DNA of 64,000 nt. Origin: Herbidospora mongoliensis. GTDB taxonomy: Bacteria > Actinomycetota > Actinomycetes > Streptosporangiales > Streptosporangiaceae. A model generated the notes under the pieces. The model worked only from the letters and a program-made list of their open reading frames with translations, did not search any database and was not told the DNA's origin. Location of the stretch: NCBI RefSeq assembly GCF_001570545.1, contig NZ_BBXD01000009.1:372001-436000 (forward strand), written 5' to 3'. Of this stretch, positions 62,371-64,000 are shown piece after piece; positions within the stretch are counted from its first letter, which is position 1; each line of letters starts with the position of its first letter. Position numbers and translations under genes: made by a program.

Positions 62371-63138
62371 ATGAAGAAGACCATGCTTGCCCCCATGACC
62401 GGATGGACCCGACATTCCACCCCCGAGTTCGCCGCCATCGCGGCCGGGCACTCGATTCTGCGCTGCGAGATCGGCTCCCGCCTCCACGGCACCTCCGTCG
62501 GCGACACGAGCGACCGCGACGAACTGGGCATCTGCGTCGAACCGCCGGAATATGTGATCGGGCTGCGGACCTTCGAGCAGTACATCCACCGCTCGGTGCC
62601 CGAAGGGGTGAAGTCGGGGCCGGGCGATCTCGACCTGACTGTATACAGTCTGCGCAAGTGGACGCGCCTCGCCCTCGACGGCAACCCGACCGTCCTGCTG
62701 GCCCTGTTCGCCCCCGACGCCCTGGTGACCGACCTCGGCGCGGAACTGCTGGCCGAGGGACCGTCGTTCCTGCTGTCCCGGCGGGCCGGCGACCGGTTCA
62801 TCGGCTACCTGCGGGCCCAGCGCCAGCGCGGCCAGAGCCCCAAGTCGGCCGGGCACATGGTCCGCCTCGGCCTCCAGGGCGCCGAACTCCTGGAGACCGG
62901 CCGCATCACGCTGCCGATACCGCAGCGGGACCTCATCATCGCCATCCGCACCGGCGAGATCGACAGGGACGAGGCGCTCGCGATGGCGTCCCGGCTGGAG
63001 CAGCGGCTGGCCGAACTCATCCCGCTGAGCGTGCTCCCCGAACACCCCGACGAGGCCCGCGCCGACGCGTGGCTCGTGGATGCGTACCGGAGAACCTGGG
63101 CCGCCGATCAGGTGGAGGAAACGTTCGCGGAGTGCTGA
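62371..63138 (+). CDS. Nucleotidyltransferase (RlaP/pol beta-type) protein
   Basis: 255 residues. EIGSRLHGTSVGDTSDRDELGIC is the nucleotidyltransferase active site: a GS motif and an Asp-x-Asp-like pair (SDRDELG), as in the predicted PF10127-type group. The rest is helical (YSLRKWTRLALDGNPTVLLAL, HMVRLGLQGAELL). No substrate is evident; the group includes RNA-modifying and antibiotic-modifying relatives. ATG 62371 begins the frame; ATG 62383 or 62395 could be the real start. The 3' end overlaps the HAAS gene by 31 nt. Confidence 0.75.
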   Translation: MKKTMLAPMTGWTRHSTPEFAAIAAGHSILRCEIGSRLHGTSVGDTSDRDELGICVEPPEYVIGLRTFEQYIHRSVPEGVKSGPGDLDLTVYSLRKWTRLALDGNPTVLLALFAPDALVTDLGAELLAEGPSFLLSRRAGDRFIGYLRAQRQRGQSPKSAGHMVRLGLQGAELLETGRITLPIPQRDLIIAIRTGEIDRDEALAMASRLEQRLAELIPLSVLPEHPDEARADAWLVDAYRRTWAADQVEETFAEC

Positions 63139-63965
63139 CGCAGTTCCCGACGGAGCTTCTGCACGACGTCGGCGGCCGTGACCAGCAGGATGACGATGAC
63201 GATGAACTTCACCATGTCGTCGACCCACCGCTCGGTGAACAGGGCCCCGGCCGCCATGGCCCAGACCAGCACTCCCCCGACGAGCAGGTTCAGCGCGATG
63301 TCGAGTCGTCTCGTCAGGGTGTTCCAGCGGCCGGCGGCGATGGCGGCGGCGTACACGACCAGGTGGGCGATCAGCAACGCCAGCACCCAGGGGCCGCGCT
63401 GCGCGTGGAAGACCGGGTCGTAGCGCAGCCACGGCAGGGCGACCAGGGCGATCGTGCCACCGATGTAGAAGACCAGCGCGGCGGCGTGCCAGCCCCGGTT
63501 GAGGTGGCCGGTGTCGGCCGCGCTCGGCTTCCACCTGGCCCTTTCGGGCCATTTCCTTCGTGTGTACGCCCCCAGCGCGAACGCCGCGAACAGCACGCCC
63601 GGCCACCACAGCGACGGGATGGCGACGCCCAGCCACCAGGTGGCGGCCGGGTTCGGGGTCGGGTTCGCGAACCCGTCGGCCACTCCCAGCGCCCAGATGA
63701 CCGCCATGCCGATCAGCGACCAGCGCAGGAACGCGCGCGAGTCGGCCGGATCGAGCAGGACCAGCGGGGAGCGGTAGCGCGCGGCGGCCTCGGCCGGGCG
63801 GCCGAAGGCGTCGATCACCTGGTGGGCGTCTTCCGGGCGGGTGCGGTCGCCCAGTTCGTCCAGAAGGATGGTTCGCAGTTCGGCGGCCACGTCGGCGCGC
63901 TGGCGGCGGGGCAGTCGCTTCGCGACGTCGGCGACGTAGGCGTCGATGAGTTGGGTGGCGTTCAC
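63108..63965 (-). CDS. HAAS-domain multi-pass membrane protein
   Basis: 285 residues. The N-terminal helical domain (IDAYVADVAKRLPRRQRADVAAELR, then FGRPAEAAARY) matches the HAAS signalling domain found with PadR regulators. At least five hydrophobic helices follow (around 80-275, e.g. WSLIGMAVIWALGVADGF, FIVIVILLVTAADVV). The GTG start at 63965 overlaps the preceding gene's stop by 4 nt (GTGA), so it is coupled to that gene. It probably relays a membrane signal to the regulator. Confidence 0.8.
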   Translation of the reverse strand: MNATQLIDAYVADVAKRLPRRQRADVAAELRTILLDELGDRTRPEDAHQVIDAFGRPAEAAARYRSPLVLLDPADSRAFLRWSLIGMAVIWALGVADGFANPTPNPAATWWLGVAIPSLWWPGVLFAAFALGAYTRRKWPERARWKPSAADTGHLNRGWHAAALVFYIGGTIALVALPWLRYDPVFHAQRGPWVLALLIAHLVVYAAAIAAGRWNTLTRRLDIALNLLVGGVLVWAMAAGALFTERWVDDMVKFIVIVILLVTAADVVQKLRRELRQHSANVSST

Positions 63966-64000
63966 AGCTCCCCCTCAAGAAGTTTGTCCATGGTGGCGGT
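63962..64000 (-). CDS. C-terminal end of a gene coupled to the HAAS protein, probably PadR regulator
   Basis: Only the last 12 codons are inside the window (TATMDKLLEGEL then TGA). The GTGA overlap with the HAAS gene and the known PadR-HAAS pairing suggest a PadR-family regulator, but the visible sequence alone does not prove this. Confidence 0.4.
   Translation of the reverse strand, partial: TATMDKLLEGEL

Overview
The window is high-GC DNA with actinomycete-style gene packing: ATGA/GTGA stop-start overlaps, GTG and TTG starts, and strong GC3 bias that gives many antisense shadow reading frames. Gene content fits a filamentous actinomycete, probably of the Streptosporangiales. This is an inference from F420-type LLM oxidoreductases, FxSxx-COOH peptide systems, a class F sortase, a WD40 Ser/Thr kinase and a very large secreted GH87-type glycanase. 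No 16S gene or other taxonomic marker is present. I saw no tRNA, rRNA, CRISPR array, transposase, integrase or phage structural gene.

Left part (1-28.2 kb), mainly core and housekeeping: an HSP90-family chaperone, a hydrolase, an ArfB-like peptidyl-tRNA hydrolase, a HAD-IIA phosphatase, two LLM flavin oxidoreductases, an APH-fold protein, an ABC-F ATPase and a PHP/CehA-type metallohydrolase. These are followed by a four-gene TelA operon (11.7-15.9 kb), the methylmalonyl-CoA mutase operon mutA-mutB-meaB (15.9-20.6 kb), a PGRP-type amidase, a MetE-C-like methyltransferase, mtnA with an amidase, a DUF5925 AAA ATPase, a pseudo-hydrolase and an M20 peptidase.

Central island (28.2-48.2 kb), the most notable part. 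It holds two different FxSxx-COOH ribosomal-peptide systems side by side. Locus 1 (28.8-37.3 kb, + strand) is fxsA1 (53-aa precursor ending F-T-S-A-I), fxsB1 (radical SAM/SPASM fused to an HExxH domain), an AAC(3)-like acetyltransferase, fxsC (TIR-like) and fxsT1 (ParA-like + TIR-like + NB-ARC + TPR). Locus 2 (39.8-48.2 kb) has fxsA2 (47-aa precursor ending F-Q-S-S-Y) heading an operon with a SIR2-like gene and an nSTAND-TPR ATPase. Divergent to it is fxsT2 (NB-ARC + TPR only). Convergent with fxsT2 is the maturase, here split into a radical SAM gene and an HExxH gene joined by an ATGA overlap. An alpha/beta hydrolase and an MFS transporter lie between the loci. Both loci therefore combine a modified C-terminal peptide, a STAND/TPR sensor and a candidate NAD+-consuming effector (TIR in one, SIR2 in the other). 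I propose that these are modular variants of one peptide-linked conflict or immune system; this is inference.

Right part (48.2-64 kb), cell-surface and regulatory genes: a one-TM protein, a DUF4397 protein with a class F sortase, a Ser/Thr kinase with WD40 repeats, a DUF4253 protein, a 1430-aa secreted GH87-like alpha-1,3-glucanase with discoidin, FN3, CARDB and CBM-like modules, a beta-propeller-like protein, an ECF sigma factor, a methyltransferase with an ArsR regulator, an OYE-family oxidoreductase, a nucleotidyltransferase, and a HAAS membrane protein preceded by the tail of a probable PadR gene.
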